A stretch of 21,378 bases of DNA, taken from the NCBI GenBank assembly GCA_964638635.1, contig CAZXAQ010000069.1, positions 1 through 21,378 on the forward strand. The letters run 5' to 3'. A program made the translations under genes and the position numbers. Of this stretch, positions 1-6,863 are shown piece by piece. The stretch comes from SZUA-430 sp964638635. GTDB lineage: Bacteria; Pseudomonadota; Alphaproteobacteria; Micropepsales; Micropepsaceae. Numbering within the stretch: the first letter of the stretch is position 1; every line of letters begins with the position of its first letter. The notes beneath the pieces are model-generated. The model was not told where the DNA came from and did not search any database. It worked only from the letters and a program-made list of their open reading frames with translations.

Positions 1-2260
1 AGCCCATGGGTTGGGAGTTCAGCAAGGCTGCGGCGAAGACGTCGGGGTAGTGGCATTTGATCCAGCAGGAGAAATAGACGAGGAGTGCGAAGCTCGCCGC
101 GTGGCTTTCGGGGAAACCGTAGTCGCCGAAGCCTTTGATCTGTTCGAAGCAGCGGGCGGCGAAGTCGCGCTCGTAGCCGTTCTCGACCATGCCGGCGATG
201 AACTTATCCTCGAAGGTTTTGATCGTGCCCAAATGACGGAACGTCGCCATGGAGCGGCGCAGGCGATCGGCCTCGGAGGGTGTGAATTTCGCGGCGACAA
301 TGGCGATGCGCATCGCTTGTTCCTGGAACAGCGGCACGCCCAGCGTGTTTTTCAGAACCTCTTCCAGTTCGGGCTTCGGGTAGACAGGTTTTTCGTGGCC
401 TTGGCGGCGGCGCAAATAGGGGTGCACCATGCCGCCTTGGATGGGGCCCGGGCGTACGATCGCGACTTCGATGACGAGGTCGTAGAATTTGCGGGGCTTG
501 AGCCGCGGCAGCATCGACATTTGTGCGCGGCTTTCGATCTGGAAGACGCCGACCGTGTCGGCGCGGCAGATCATGTCGTAGACGGCGGGTTCTTCTTTCG
601 GGATCGCGGCGAGCGTGGGGTCGAGGCCGTAATGCGTGTGCAACATCTCGAGCGCTTTGCGGATGCAAGAGAGCATGCCGAGCGCGAGCACGTCGACTTT
701 CAGAATGCCAAGCGCGTCGAGGTCGTCTTTGTCCCACTCGACGACGGTGCGGTCTTCCATCGCAGCGTTCGAAATGGGGATCACTTCGTCGAGTCTCCCG
801 CGCGTCATCACGAAGCCGCCAACGTGTTGCGAGAGATGGCGTGGGAAGTCGATAAGTTCCTGCGTAAGCATAAGGGCTTGGCGCAAGCGGCGATCGGCGG
901 GGTCTAGGCCGATGCGGCGGACTTCGTTGTCCATCGGGGCTTCGGTCGACCAACCCCAGAGGGTGCCCGCGAGCGCGCCGATCGTGTCTTCGGAGAGGCC
1001 GAAGGCTTTGCCGACGTCGCGGATGGCGCTCCTGCCGCGGTAGCAGATGACGGTGGCGGCGAGGCCTGCGCGGTGGCGGCCGTAACGTTCGTAGATATAT
1101 TGGATGACCTCTTCGCGGCGTTCGTGTTCGAAGTCGACGTCGATGTCGGGCGGCTCGCGGCGTTCGGCGGAAACGAAGCGTTCGAACAGAAGATCGACTT
1201 GCGTGGGGTCGACTTCCGTGACGCCGAGGCAGTAGCAGACGACGGAGTTGGCGGCCGAGCCGCGGCCTTGGCAGAGGATACCTTGGCTCCGCGCGAAGCG
1301 GACGATGTCGAAGACGGTGAGGAAGTAGGGGGCGTAGTTCAGGTCGCCGATCAGTTTGAGTTCGTGGTCGAGGGCGTGGCGGACTTTGGGGGCGAGGCCC
1401 TCAGGGAAACGGCGGCGGGCGCCTTCTTCGGCGTGGTGGATGAGCGCATCTTGCGTGGTCGCGAAGCCTTCTTGAGCTTCGTGCGGGTATTCGTAGCGCA
1501 GGTCGTCGAGCTTGAAGTGTAGGCGTTCGGCGAAGCGGATTGTCTCTTCGACCGCGTTCGGGATCGCGCGGTAGAGGCGGGCGATTTCGACGGGGGTTTT
1601 CAGATGACGTTCGGCGTTCGCTTCGAGCTTGAAGCCGGCGGCGTCGAGCGTCGTATGTTCGCGGATGCAGGTGAGCACGTCTTGCAGCGCGCGCCGCTCG
1701 GGTGCGTGATAGAGCACATCGCCAGTTGCGATCAGCGGCACGTTGTGGCGGTGGCTGAGCGCGATGAGGCGTTTGATGTGGCGCTGGTCGTCGCCGTTGT
1801 AGAGCAGCGTGGCGGCGAGCCAGATCGGCATGTGGCTTAGGCGGTCGAGTGTCGGGCTTGCGGTCTCGATGTTTGGGCGCTGCGGGATAAGGATGAACTG
1901 TAGCCCCTCGGCGTGCTCGATGAGATCGTCGAGGTGGAGGATGCAATCGCCTTTCTCGGCGCGGCGATTGCCCACCGTGAGCAAGCGCGTCAGGCGGCCG
2001 TACGCCGCGCGGTCTTGCGGGTAAGCCAAAATGTCCGGCGTGCCGTCGGCGAAGACGAGGCGCGTGCCGACGTGGAGCGGGAAGTTCAGTTCTTTGGCTT
2101 GCGTGTAGGCGCGCACGACGCCCGCGACCGAGTTGCGGTCGGTAATGCCGATCGCGGCGTGACCGAGGTCGTGGGCTTGTTTGACGAGCTCCTTTGGGTG
2201 GGAACCGCCGCGCAGGAAGGAGTAGTTTGTCGTCGTGGCAAGCTCGATGTAGCGGGTCAT
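1..2260 (-). CDS. dnaE2: Error-prone DNA polymerase DnaE2 (ImuC), 3' end beyond window
   Basis: This is the catalytic subunit of the damage-inducible translesion polymerase, a C-family (DnaE-like) DNA polymerase. Only the first 753 codons are present; the family is usually about 1,050-1,100 residues, so the C-terminal part lies past the left edge. I read an uninterrupted frame. The N-terminal PHP domain begins MTRYIELATTTNYSFLRGGS. The palm carries PPDIDVDF (Asp372, Asp374) and LKVDVLALGML (Asp523), matching the three catalytic aspartates of DnaE polymerases. VRPGPIQGGMVHPYLRRR (about 602-619) and GFGDYGFPESHAASFA (about 710-725) are also typical of DnaE2. The ATG overlaps the imuB stop as ATGA, with no strong Shine-Dalgarno sequence before it, which suggests translational coupling. 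The cassette order imuA-imuB-dnaE2 supports the DnaE2 call over replicative DnaE1. Confidence 0.96.
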   Translation of the reverse strand, partial: MTRYIELATTTNYSFLRGGSHPKELVKQAHDLGHAAIGITDRNSVAGVVRAYTQAKELNFPLHVGTRLVFADGTPDILAYPQDRAAYGRLTRLLTVGNRRAEKGDCILHLDDLIEHAEGLQFILIPQRPNIETASPTLDRLSHMPIWLAATLLYNGDDQRHIKRLIALSHRHNVPLIATGDVLYHAPERRALQDVLTCIREHTTLDAAGFKLEANAERHLKTPVEIARLYRAIPNAVEETIRFAERLHFKLDDLRYEYPHEAQEGFATTQDALIHHAEEGARRRFPEGLAPKVRHALDHELKLIGDLNYAPYFLTVFDIVRFARSQGILCQGRGSAANSVVCYCLGVTEVDPTQVDLLFERFVSAERREPPDIDVDFEHERREEVIQYIYERYGRHRAGLAATVICYRGRSAIRDVGKAFGLSEDTIGALAGTLWGWSTEAPMDNEVRRIGLDPADRRLRQALMLTQELIDFPRHLSQHVGGFVMTRGRLDEVIPISNAAMEDRTVVEWDKDDLDALGILKVDVLALGMLSCIRKALEMLHTHYGLDPTLAAIPKEEPAVYDMICRADTVGVFQIESRAQMSMLPRLKPRKFYDLVIEVAIVRPGPIQGGMVHPYLRRRQGHEKPVYPKPELEEVLKNTLGVPLFQEQAMRIAIVAAKFTPSEADRLRRSMATFRHLGTIKTFEDKFIAGMVENGYERDFAARCFEQIKGFGDYGFPESHAASFALLVYFSCWIKCHYPDVFAAALLNSQPMG

Positions 2261-3822
2261 GCGAAAAGCCCGTGCATGAACCAACGTGGTCTTGTGGTTT
2301 CGCGGCCGTAGAGGCCTTCGCGGTAGAGCCAGAAGCGGCGGCCGTCCTTATCTTCGACGCGAAAGTAGTCGCGGGTGAAGGGGCGGCCCTGATCGTCGCG
2401 CCACCATTCCATGGCGATGCGCTCCGGACCTTCGGTGGCGGCCACTTCGTGCATGACGCGGCGCCAGCGGAAGCGCGCCGGCGGGCCGTCGGGGACTTCG
2501 GCGATGGCTTCGACTTCTTCGGGGCGTTCGAAGAGGCGGAGGGGCCTCGCGCAGACGGTGTCTTGCTGACTTCCCCCCTCCGCCGAGCTACGCTCGGCTT
2601 CTCTCCCGCTTTGCGGGGGCGGAAAACGCGCTGGGGTTTCAATGACCGCATATTCGGGGATGTGACTTTCGGCGAAGCCGAGGCGTTTCACGCGGCTCGT
2701 GCCGAAGCGTACGCCCAAGCGGTCGATCAGGTGGGCGATGTCGTCGTGGCCTTGCGCGCCGTTGACGATGTCGGTCTGCGGTGCTGTCGCCTTCTCCGCC
2801 GTCGTCACCGACAAGCGCACGACGTCGAAGCCGAAGCCGGGATCGAGTTCGTCGGCGAGGGTGGCGAAGCGTTCCCGGAACAGGCGGCAGAGCGCGCGCG
2901 GGTCACGCAAGGGCTTCGAGGTGGCAATCGAGAGGCGGCGGACGGCGCCGTCGACGCGGTAGAGCGTGACCTGCAATGCGCGGGCGCCTTCGCCGCGTTC
3001 CTCCATGCGCTTGGCGAGTTCGACGGCGAGGTGCTCGACGATGTCGAGAATATAGGCCTCATGCGTCACCGGTTCGGCGAAACAGCGGTCGGCGATGTAG
3101 GGGGGCACGGGCAGGCGCGGCGTGATCGGCTCCTCGACCGCGCCCAAAGCTTCGTCGAGACGGCGCAGCAGATGCGCGCCGAAGCGGGCGGCGAGCGGCG
3201 CGCGGGGGCGATCGACGATGTCGGCGATCTTCTTCAGGCCGACGCGGGCGAGGGCGTCGAGCTTGTCGGCGGTAAGGCGCAGCGCGGCGAGCGGGAGCGG
3301 GAGAAGCGCGTCGCGAAGTTCGCGCTCGTTGATGACGCGCTTCTCTCCGAATCTGGCGAGCGCCCAGGCGGCGCCGACGGTACCTGCGACCCCAGTGCGC
3401 GCGATGAAGCCTTGGCGGCTCAGTTTGCGAGCGATGTCTTGGCGCATCGCTTCTTCGCCACCGAAGAGGTGGGCGCAGCCGGTGATATCGAGCATCATAC
3501 CGCTGTCGCTCAGGCCCACGAGCGGGGTGAAGCGGGTGAGCCAGTCCGAGATCGCCTCGGCAAGGCGTTGGTCGGCGGCCTCGTCGGCGTGGTCGACGAG
3601 AAGCGCCGGGTGCATCGCGCGGGCGTCGGCGAGCGGCATGCCCGCAACCAAGCCGAGGTCTGCAGCGGCTGCGTTCATCGCGGTCAGGCGGAGCGCGCTT
3701 TTGACCTCCGTTACGACAACGCGAGGGTCACGCGGTCTGGGCGAGAGGCCACGTTCGATCCGATCGGTCGGCAAATGGACGAGCCAGACGGCGAGATAGC
3801 GGGATTGCAAACGTGCGCTCAT
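2257..3822 (-). CDS. imuB: ImuB, inactive Y-family polymerase-like mutasome subunit
   Basis: 521-residue Y-family polymerase-like protein. In the family it does not catalyse synthesis but links ImuA and DnaE2 to the beta clamp. The N-terminus (RYLAVWLVHLPTDRIERG) has no acidic residue where active Y-family enzymes have the first catalytic Asp, and the second site reads MMLDITGCAHLFGGEE, typical of ImuB. A helix-hairpin-helix-like stretch (LTADKLDALARVGLKKIADI) follows, and the C-terminus ends RWFMHGLFA, a family hallmark. I chose the ATG at 3822 because MSARLQSRYLAVWL aligns with the usual ImuB start; another ATG lies at 3861. The gene overlaps imuA by 95 bases and dnaE2 by 4. Residues about 401-417 are encoded by a palindromic repeat (2573-2622) and interrupt the linker before the C-terminal region. 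Confidence 0.93.
   Translation of the reverse strand: MSARLQSRYLAVWLVHLPTDRIERGLSPRPRDPRVVVTEVKSALRLTAMNAAAADLGLVAGMPLADARAMHPALLVDHADEAADQRLAEAISDWLTRFTPLVGLSDSGMMLDITGCAHLFGGEEAMRQDIARKLSRQGFIARTGVAGTVGAAWALARFGEKRVINERELRDALLPLPLAALRLTADKLDALARVGLKKIADIVDRPRAPLAARFGAHLLRRLDEALGAVEEPITPRLPVPPYIADRCFAEPVTHEAYILDIVEHLAVELAKRMEERGEGARALQVTLYRVDGAVRRLSIATSKPLRDPRALCRLFRERFATLADELDPGFGFDVVRLSVTTAEKATAPQTDIVNGAQGHDDIAHLIDRLGVRFGTSRVKRLGFAESHIPEYAVIETPARFPPPQSGREAERSSAEGGSQQDTVCARPLRLFERPEEVEAIAEVPDGPPARFRWRRVMHEVAATEGPERIAMEWWRDDQGRPFTRDYFRVEDKDGRRFWLYREGLYGRETTRPRWFMHGLFA
2573..2622. repeat. Double-hairpin palindromic repeat inserted in frame in imuB
   Basis: Two perfect short palindromes stand side by side: GCCGAGC-tac-GCTCGGC (2582-2588 with 2592-2598) and CCCGC-ttt-GCGGG (2605-2609 with 2613-2617). 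They are framed by CCGCC (2580-2584) and GGCGG (2618-2622), which are also complementary, so an alternative long hairpin is possible. Read in the imuB frame the block encodes a Pro/Gly/Ser/Arg/Glu-rich peptide (PPPQSGREAERSSAEGGS) with no likeness to ImuB on either side. The arrangement resembles mobile palindromic elements of the Rickettsia palindromic element type. Only one copy is visible in this window, so repetitiveness is inferred from its form. Confidence 0.72.
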
Positions 3823-4660
3823 GGGATTGCCATTCGACGCGCCATTGGCCGCACTGGCCAAAGCGGTTTTTTACGAGATCGAGTTGGAACGTGGGGGCGC
3901 CCAAGCCGCCGAAGGCGTCGGGCGTGCTCGGGGCAGCGGCGATACGCCAGCGCGTGGTCGCGGCGTTCGGTTCCACGTCGTTTGTATGACGCAGGATGAG
4001 GCCCAAGGCCCCGCCTTCTTGTGCGGCAAGCGCGAGGCGCCGCGTCATCGTGAGGTCGAGCACGCGGGTTGCCGGCGGGAACTCGGCGATAACGGCGGCG
4101 AAGCCGCGGCACTTCAACGCCTCGCCCATCGCCCAGAGCACGTCCTCCGCGCGGGGGACGTTGAGGTAGATGAGCGCGCGCGTATCGACGCCTGCATGCG
4201 CCAAGCCCGGCAGGTAGGGGCGGCCGTACTCGGCGGCGGTGAAGTCGTGCTGGATGTAAAGCGTGTGCGCGGCCGGGCTCTCGGCTCGGGCGGCGAGCGC
4301 AAAGGCGAAGCCAGCGGCGGCCGCCATGTCGGGGGCGGCTTTCGGCATCAGCTCGTGGATCGTACCCCGCATCAGGCCGCCCGACAGTGTCGCGTCGATG
4401 GCAGCGACGCCGGTCGCGACGGGCGGGCGGGCGCCGGGGCCGGCTTTGCGCAGACAGGCCGCTTCGATCGCCGCGATCGTTTGGCGCAAGGCGGTCGGGC
4501 CCCCGGGGGCAGGATGCAAAATCTTATCCGTTAGATGCGTTAGATTGGCGGATTCTCGCGGGTTTTGCCGTTTGGAATCCGTTTGAAATGCGTTTGGGAT
4601 CCGTTTGCCGGTGGGTTCCCCCAAGGACGCGTCATCGGCCGCAGCCATCGCTTCTGGCAC
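3728..4660 (-). CDS. imuA: ImuA, RecA-fold mutasome accessory protein
   Basis: First gene of the SOS translesion cassette. ImuA has a RecA-like fold and is needed with ImuB and DnaE2 for damage-induced mutagenesis. The family core starts near residue 57 (ALRQTIAAIEAACLRK) and continues with GVAAIDATLSGGLMRGTIHELM, a degenerate P-loop region, then TLYIQHDFTAAEYGRPYLPG and ALGLILRHTNDVEPNAATTRW. The GTG at 4660 has a good Shine-Dalgarno sequence (AGAGGG, 4668-4673, 7-base spacing), and an ATG lies at 4648. The product from 4660 is 310 residues, longer than usual (about 240-270). The first 55 or so residues are encoded by less GC-rich DNA with short tandem repeats, so a later start is possible. 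The 3' end overlaps imuB by 95 bases. Confidence 0.88.
   Translation of the reverse strand: MPEAMAAADDASLGEPTGKRIPNAFQTDSKRQNPRESANLTHLTDKILHPAPGGPTALRQTIAAIEAACLRKAGPGARPPVATGVAAIDATLSGGLMRGTIHELMPKAAPDMAAAAGFAFALAARAESPAAHTLYIQHDFTAAEYGRPYLPGLAHAGVDTRALIYLNVPRAEDVLWAMGEALKCRGFAAVIAEFPPATRVLDLTMTRRLALAAQEGGALGLILRHTNDVEPNAATTRWRIAAAPSTPDAFGGLGAPTFQLDLVKNRFGQCGQWRVEWQSHERTFAIPLSRRLARPFADRSDRTWPLAQTA
4570..4613. repeat. Four degenerate 11-bp tandem repeats in imuA 5' region
   Basis: Plus strand units are GTTTGGAATCC, GTTTGAAATGC, GTTTGGGATCC and GTTTGCCGGTG, spaced exactly 11 bases. A separate pair of 9-base repeats (CTAACGCAT and CTAACGGAT on the minus strand) lies at about 4527-4545. Both sets are inside the predicted N-terminal extension of ImuA, downstream of the LexA-box promoter. 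An 11-base period does not preserve the reading frame, so selection on the peptide is an unlikely origin. They may be slippage products or binding sites near one helical turn apart. Confidence 0.6.
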
Positions 4661-4687
4661 GGTTCTGCCCTCTTTGCTCTTGCAATT

Positions 4688-4702
4688 GTTCTAGTTTTGT
4701 TC
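4688..4702 (-). promoter_or_regulatory. LexA (SOS) box of the imuA-imuB-dnaE2 cassette
   Basis: The plus strand reads GTTC-TAGTTTT-GTTC, an exact match to the alphaproteobacterial SOS box GTTC-N7-GTTC. It lies 28 bases upstream of the imuA GTG and overlaps the predicted -10 element, the expected position for repression. LexA cleavage after DNA damage would therefore induce the whole cassette. Confidence 0.92.
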
Positions 4703-4728
4703 TACCATGTGTTGGTGCTGGCCGTCAA
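4699..4728 (-). promoter_or_regulatory. Predicted sigma-70-type promoter of imuA
   Basis: On the minus strand TTGACG (4728-4723) is followed after 18 bases by TAGAAC (4704-4699). The -35 is a near-consensus match. The -10 is weaker and shares its last four bases with the LexA box. Transcription would start near 4690, leaving a short leader that contains the AGAGGG ribosome binding site. Confidence 0.6.
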
Positions 4729-4812
4729 GCCCGTTTCGTTCCAGCGCGAACAATTTCGGTGACATAATGTAGTGCGCAAGCCAGACGACTTGCGCGGCGC
4801 CAACGCATTGGG

Positions 4813-4852
4813 TTGAAACGTCGCAAGCCTCTTGGCGTGCTTGGCGTTTCAA
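4813..4852 (-). terminator. Stem-loop after the Sel1-repeat gene
   Basis: The arms TTGAAACG (4813-4820) and CGTTTCAA (4845-4852) are perfectly complementary. An inner AAGC/GCTT pairing (4825-4828 with 4839-4842) extends the stem across a small internal loop. It starts 10 bases past the stop codon of the minus-strand Sel1 gene. No T-run follows on either strand, so it may be an RNA-stabilising end or a weak terminator. Confidence 0.45.
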
Positions 4853-4862
4853 TCTTGCGGCG

Positions 4863-5546
4863 TCAGTGGTTTTCCGACGGCGGCAGCGGGCCGGTCATCG
4901 GCGTGAACGCCTTCGCGTGGGCGTGGGCTTCGGCGCGTTGGGCGGGGGTGAGTTTGACGTGGAGTGCTCCCATCGCGGAATCGGGCGGCGGCTTCATGAT
5001 GTCGAACTTCGTTTCGGGCAGCATCTTGAAACCCTCGCGCGCGCCCAAAATGTACCACATGTAGGCCTCGACCAGGTCGGTGCGGCCGGCGTCGCCGGTT
5101 TCGAGCATCAGTGCGGTGTTGTACATTGCCGGGCCGTGGCCGTATCGCGCGGCCCACAGATACCAGCGCACCGCTTCCGCCAGATTTTCGGGGACGCCGT
5201 AGCCGTTGTCGTAGATTGTCCCTAGGTCCATCATCGAGCGGCGTTCGCCGCCCATCGCGGCTTGCAGGTGGTATCGGCGCGCCTTCTCGAAGTCGCGTTG
5301 GACCACATTGGGTTTGCCGTCCATGTATTCGACGCCGAGGCGGCGGGCGGATTCGATGTCACCTTGCGCGGCGCGCTCCGTCCACCAGGCGAGCGCCTCC
5401 GGGTAGAGGCCGCGGCGGTAGAGGTCGTCGCCTTCCGAACGCGGGGTCGGCGTCGTTTGTTCGGCGTGCGCCCAGATGTTCATGGCGGTGATCGGTGCTG
5501 CAATCGTGAGTGCGGCAGCGAGGGCGAGGCGGGCGAGCGTTTTCAT
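4863..5546 (-). CDS. Exported Sel1-repeat (TPR-like) protein
   Basis: 227-residue protein with a clear signal peptide (MKTLARLALAAALTIAAPITA, cleavage probably near AHA in NIWAHAEQ). It has about three to four Sel1-like repeats from residue 38 to about 180, seen as recurring A-x-x-W/Y-x-x-x-A-A-x-x-G patterns: EALAWWTERAAQGDIESARR, KARRYHLQAAMGGERRSMMD, EAVRWYLWAARYGHGPAMYN and EAYMWYILGAREG. Sel1 repeats form helical solenoids that bind other proteins; the partner here is unknown. I chose the ATG at 5546 because it begins the signal peptide; a GTG at 5558 is in frame. No strong Shine-Dalgarno is visible. The gene is divergent from the sulfotransferase gene and separate from imuA. Confidence 0.85.
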   Translation of the reverse strand: MKTLARLALAAALTIAAPITAMNIWAHAEQTTPTPRSEGDDLYRRGLYPEALAWWTERAAQGDIESARRLGVEYMDGKPNVVQRDFEKARRYHLQAAMGGERRSMMDLGTIYDNGYGVPENLAEAVRWYLWAARYGHGPAMYNTALMLETGDAGRTDLVEAYMWYILGAREGFKMLPETKFDIMKPPPDSAMGALHVKLTPAQRAEAHAHAKAFTPMTGPLPPSENH

Positions 5547-5683
5547 CGATGGTTCCACGCGTGTACTTGGGCCTCAGGATTTTGCCGGGCCGATTCCGGA
5601 AATGCTAGTGGCCAGAAAAGTCATGGGTGCGCCTTGCGAAGCCACTCTCGATCCACCATGGTTTCGCGCGACAGGAGAAGCAC

Positions 5684-6295
5684 ATGGCGTTGAAGATCGT
5701 GGGCTCCGGCCTTGGGCGGACGGGGACGAAGTCGCTGCAGACGGCGCTCAACATGCTCGGCTTTGGGCCGTGTCACCACATGGTCGAGGTGTTCCAGCAT
5801 CCGGAGAGCGTGCCGCTTTGGATCGAAGCGGGTGCGGGTAAGCCCGACTGGGACAAGATCTTCGCGGACTACCGGTCGATGGTCGATTATCCCGGCGCGC
5901 ATTATTGGCGCGAGCTGGCGGCGCACTATCCGAACGCGAAGGTGCTGCATTCCGTGCGCGATCCGGACAAGTGGTTCGACTCGACGCAGGCGACGATCTT
6001 TGCGCCGGGATCACTCGTCACGCAGGACGACGGGCCGATGGGCGCGTTCTTTCGCAGCTTCACCAAGCCGTTTCGCGCGCATATGCACGATCGCGCCTAC
6101 ATGACCGATTATTTCCGCCGGCATACGGACGAGGTGAAGCGCACGATCGCGCCGGAGCGGTTGCTTGTCTATGAAGTGGGGCAGGGGTGGGAGTCGCTGT
6201 GCAAGTTCCTTGGCGTTCCGGTGCCGGATGCGCCTTATCCATCGGAGAATTCGCGCGCGGAGTTCATCGCGCGCGTGAAGGCGCGGGGACCGTAA
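5684..6295 (+). CDS. Sulfotransferase-like protein (Sulfotransfer_4 type)
   Basis: 203-residue soluble protein. IVGSGLGRTGTKSLQTALNM (5-24) is a P-loop-like motif corresponding to the 5'-phosphosulfate loop, and VLHSVRDPDKWFDS (87-100) corresponds to the 3'-phosphate-binding strand and helix of PAPS-dependent sulfotransferases. The TGTKSL form is typical of the family often labelled sulfotransferase family protein. The acceptor is unknown. I chose the ATG at 5684 because AGGAG (5673-5677) lies 6 bases upstream; the frame is open further 5' but without a comparable ribosome site. The stop is followed after 2 bases by the arsC ATG, so the two genes are almost certainly co-transcribed. Confidence 0.85.
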   Translation: MALKIVGSGLGRTGTKSLQTALNMLGFGPCHHMVEVFQHPESVPLWIEAGAGKPDWDKIFADYRSMVDYPGAHYWRELAAHYPNAKVLHSVRDPDKWFDSTQATIFAPGSLVTQDDGPMGAFFRSFTKPFRAHMHDRAYMTDYFRRHTDEVKRTIAPERLLVYEVGQGWESLCKFLGVPVPDAPYPSENSRAEFIARVKARGP

Positions 6296-6297
6296 CC

Positions 6298-6651
6298 ATG
6301 GTGCGGAAAGTCACGATCTATCATAACCCGAAATGCGGCACGTCGCGCAATGTGCTCGCGTTCATTCGCGAGGCTGGGATCGAGCCCACGGTGATCGAGT
6401 ATCTGAAAGACCCGCCGTCGCGCACGGAACTGCTCTCGCTCATCAAAAGATCGGGCGGAACGGCGCGCGACATGTTGCGTGCGAAAGAGGCGCTCGCCGA
6501 CGAACTCGGGCTCAACGATCCGAAGGTGAGCGACGCCAAGATCGTCGATGCGATGATCGCGCATCCGATTCTAATCAACCGGCCGATCGTCGTGACGGAG
6601 CGCGCCGTGAAGCTTTGCCGGCCGTCGGAGACGGTGCGCGAGATCCTGTGA
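6298..6651 (+). CDS. arsC: ArsC family glutaredoxin-type arsenate reductase
   Basis: 117-residue ArsC-family protein of normal length. The active-site loop is YHNPKCGTSRN, with catalytic Cys13. Arg61 (MLRAKE), Arg95 (INRPIVV) and Arg108 (LCRPSE) match the three oxyanion-binding arginines of plasmid R773 ArsC (60, 94 and 107), so the active site looks intact. The enzyme would reduce arsenate to arsenite using glutathione and glutaredoxin. No arsR, arsB or acr3 gene is nearby. It follows the sulfotransferase gene by 2 bases, so arsenic resistance may not be its only role; Spx/YffB-like members share the fold, but the arginine triad favours ArsC. Confidence 0.9.
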   Translation: MVRKVTIYHNPKCGTSRNVLAFIREAGIEPTVIEYLKDPPSRTELLSLIKRSGGTARDMLRAKEALADELGLNDPKVSDAKIVDAMIAHPILINRPIVVTERAVKLCRPSETVREIL

Positions 6652-6669
6652 TCCGTTTCAGGCTCCGGT

Positions 6670-6685
6670 GAACGCTTCGGCGTTC
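6670..6685 (+). terminator. TTCG-tetraloop hairpin after arsC
   Basis: GAACGC-TTCG-GCGTTC is a perfect six-pair stem with the very stable UUCG loop, 19 bases past the arsC stop. The sequence after it (tgctattatctc) is only moderately T-rich, so it is a weak intrinsic terminator or a 3'-end-protecting hairpin. Confidence 0.55.
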
Positions 6686-6774
6686 TGCTATTATCTCACT
6701 AGTAATTGCGTTGCGCCGTGCAGCATCCTATCTCTTGTCCATTGGGGCAATACGGTCTCCCAGTTAGGCGTTCG

Positions 6775-6820
6775 CCCAAGCACCGTTTGATTTGCCTTGC
6801 GAGGCGGTCAGACGCTTGGG
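6775..6820 (+). other. Imperfect hairpin in the leader of the hydroxylase gene
   Basis: CCCAAGC (6775-6781) pairs with GCTTGGG (6814-6820). Inside, ACC (6782-6784) can pair with GGT (6806-6808) and GCCT (6794-6797) with AGGC (6802-6805) around a TGCG loop. The structure ends 43 bases before the ATG at 6864. I see no match to a riboswitch class that I know. The 212-base gap 6652-6863 otherwise holds the arsC terminator-like hairpin and only weak promoter candidates. Confidence 0.4.
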
Positions 6821-6863
6821 TTTGAGCGCGCGGCCTTGCAGGCATTGCCAAGGATCAGGGGCA

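Noticed and set aside
2194..3999. Long open frame (about 600 codons) on the plus strand opposite imuB and the start of dnaE2
   Set aside because: It is antisense to clearly recognisable ImuB and DnaE2 sequences and shows low-complexity Arg/Ala/Val/Gly composition with no family motif, as expected from GC-rich shadow frames.
4738..4751. GTTC-CAGCGC-GAAC palindrome upstream of the imuA promoter as a second SOS box
   Set aside because: Orientation and spacing fit neither the alphaproteobacterial direct repeat (GTTC-N7-GTTC) nor the GAAC-N4-GTTC type box, so it is more likely chance.
6298..6651. Spx or YffB-like regulator instead of ArsC
   Set aside because: The catalytic Cys13 and all three arginines of the ArsC oxyanion site are in the expected spacing.
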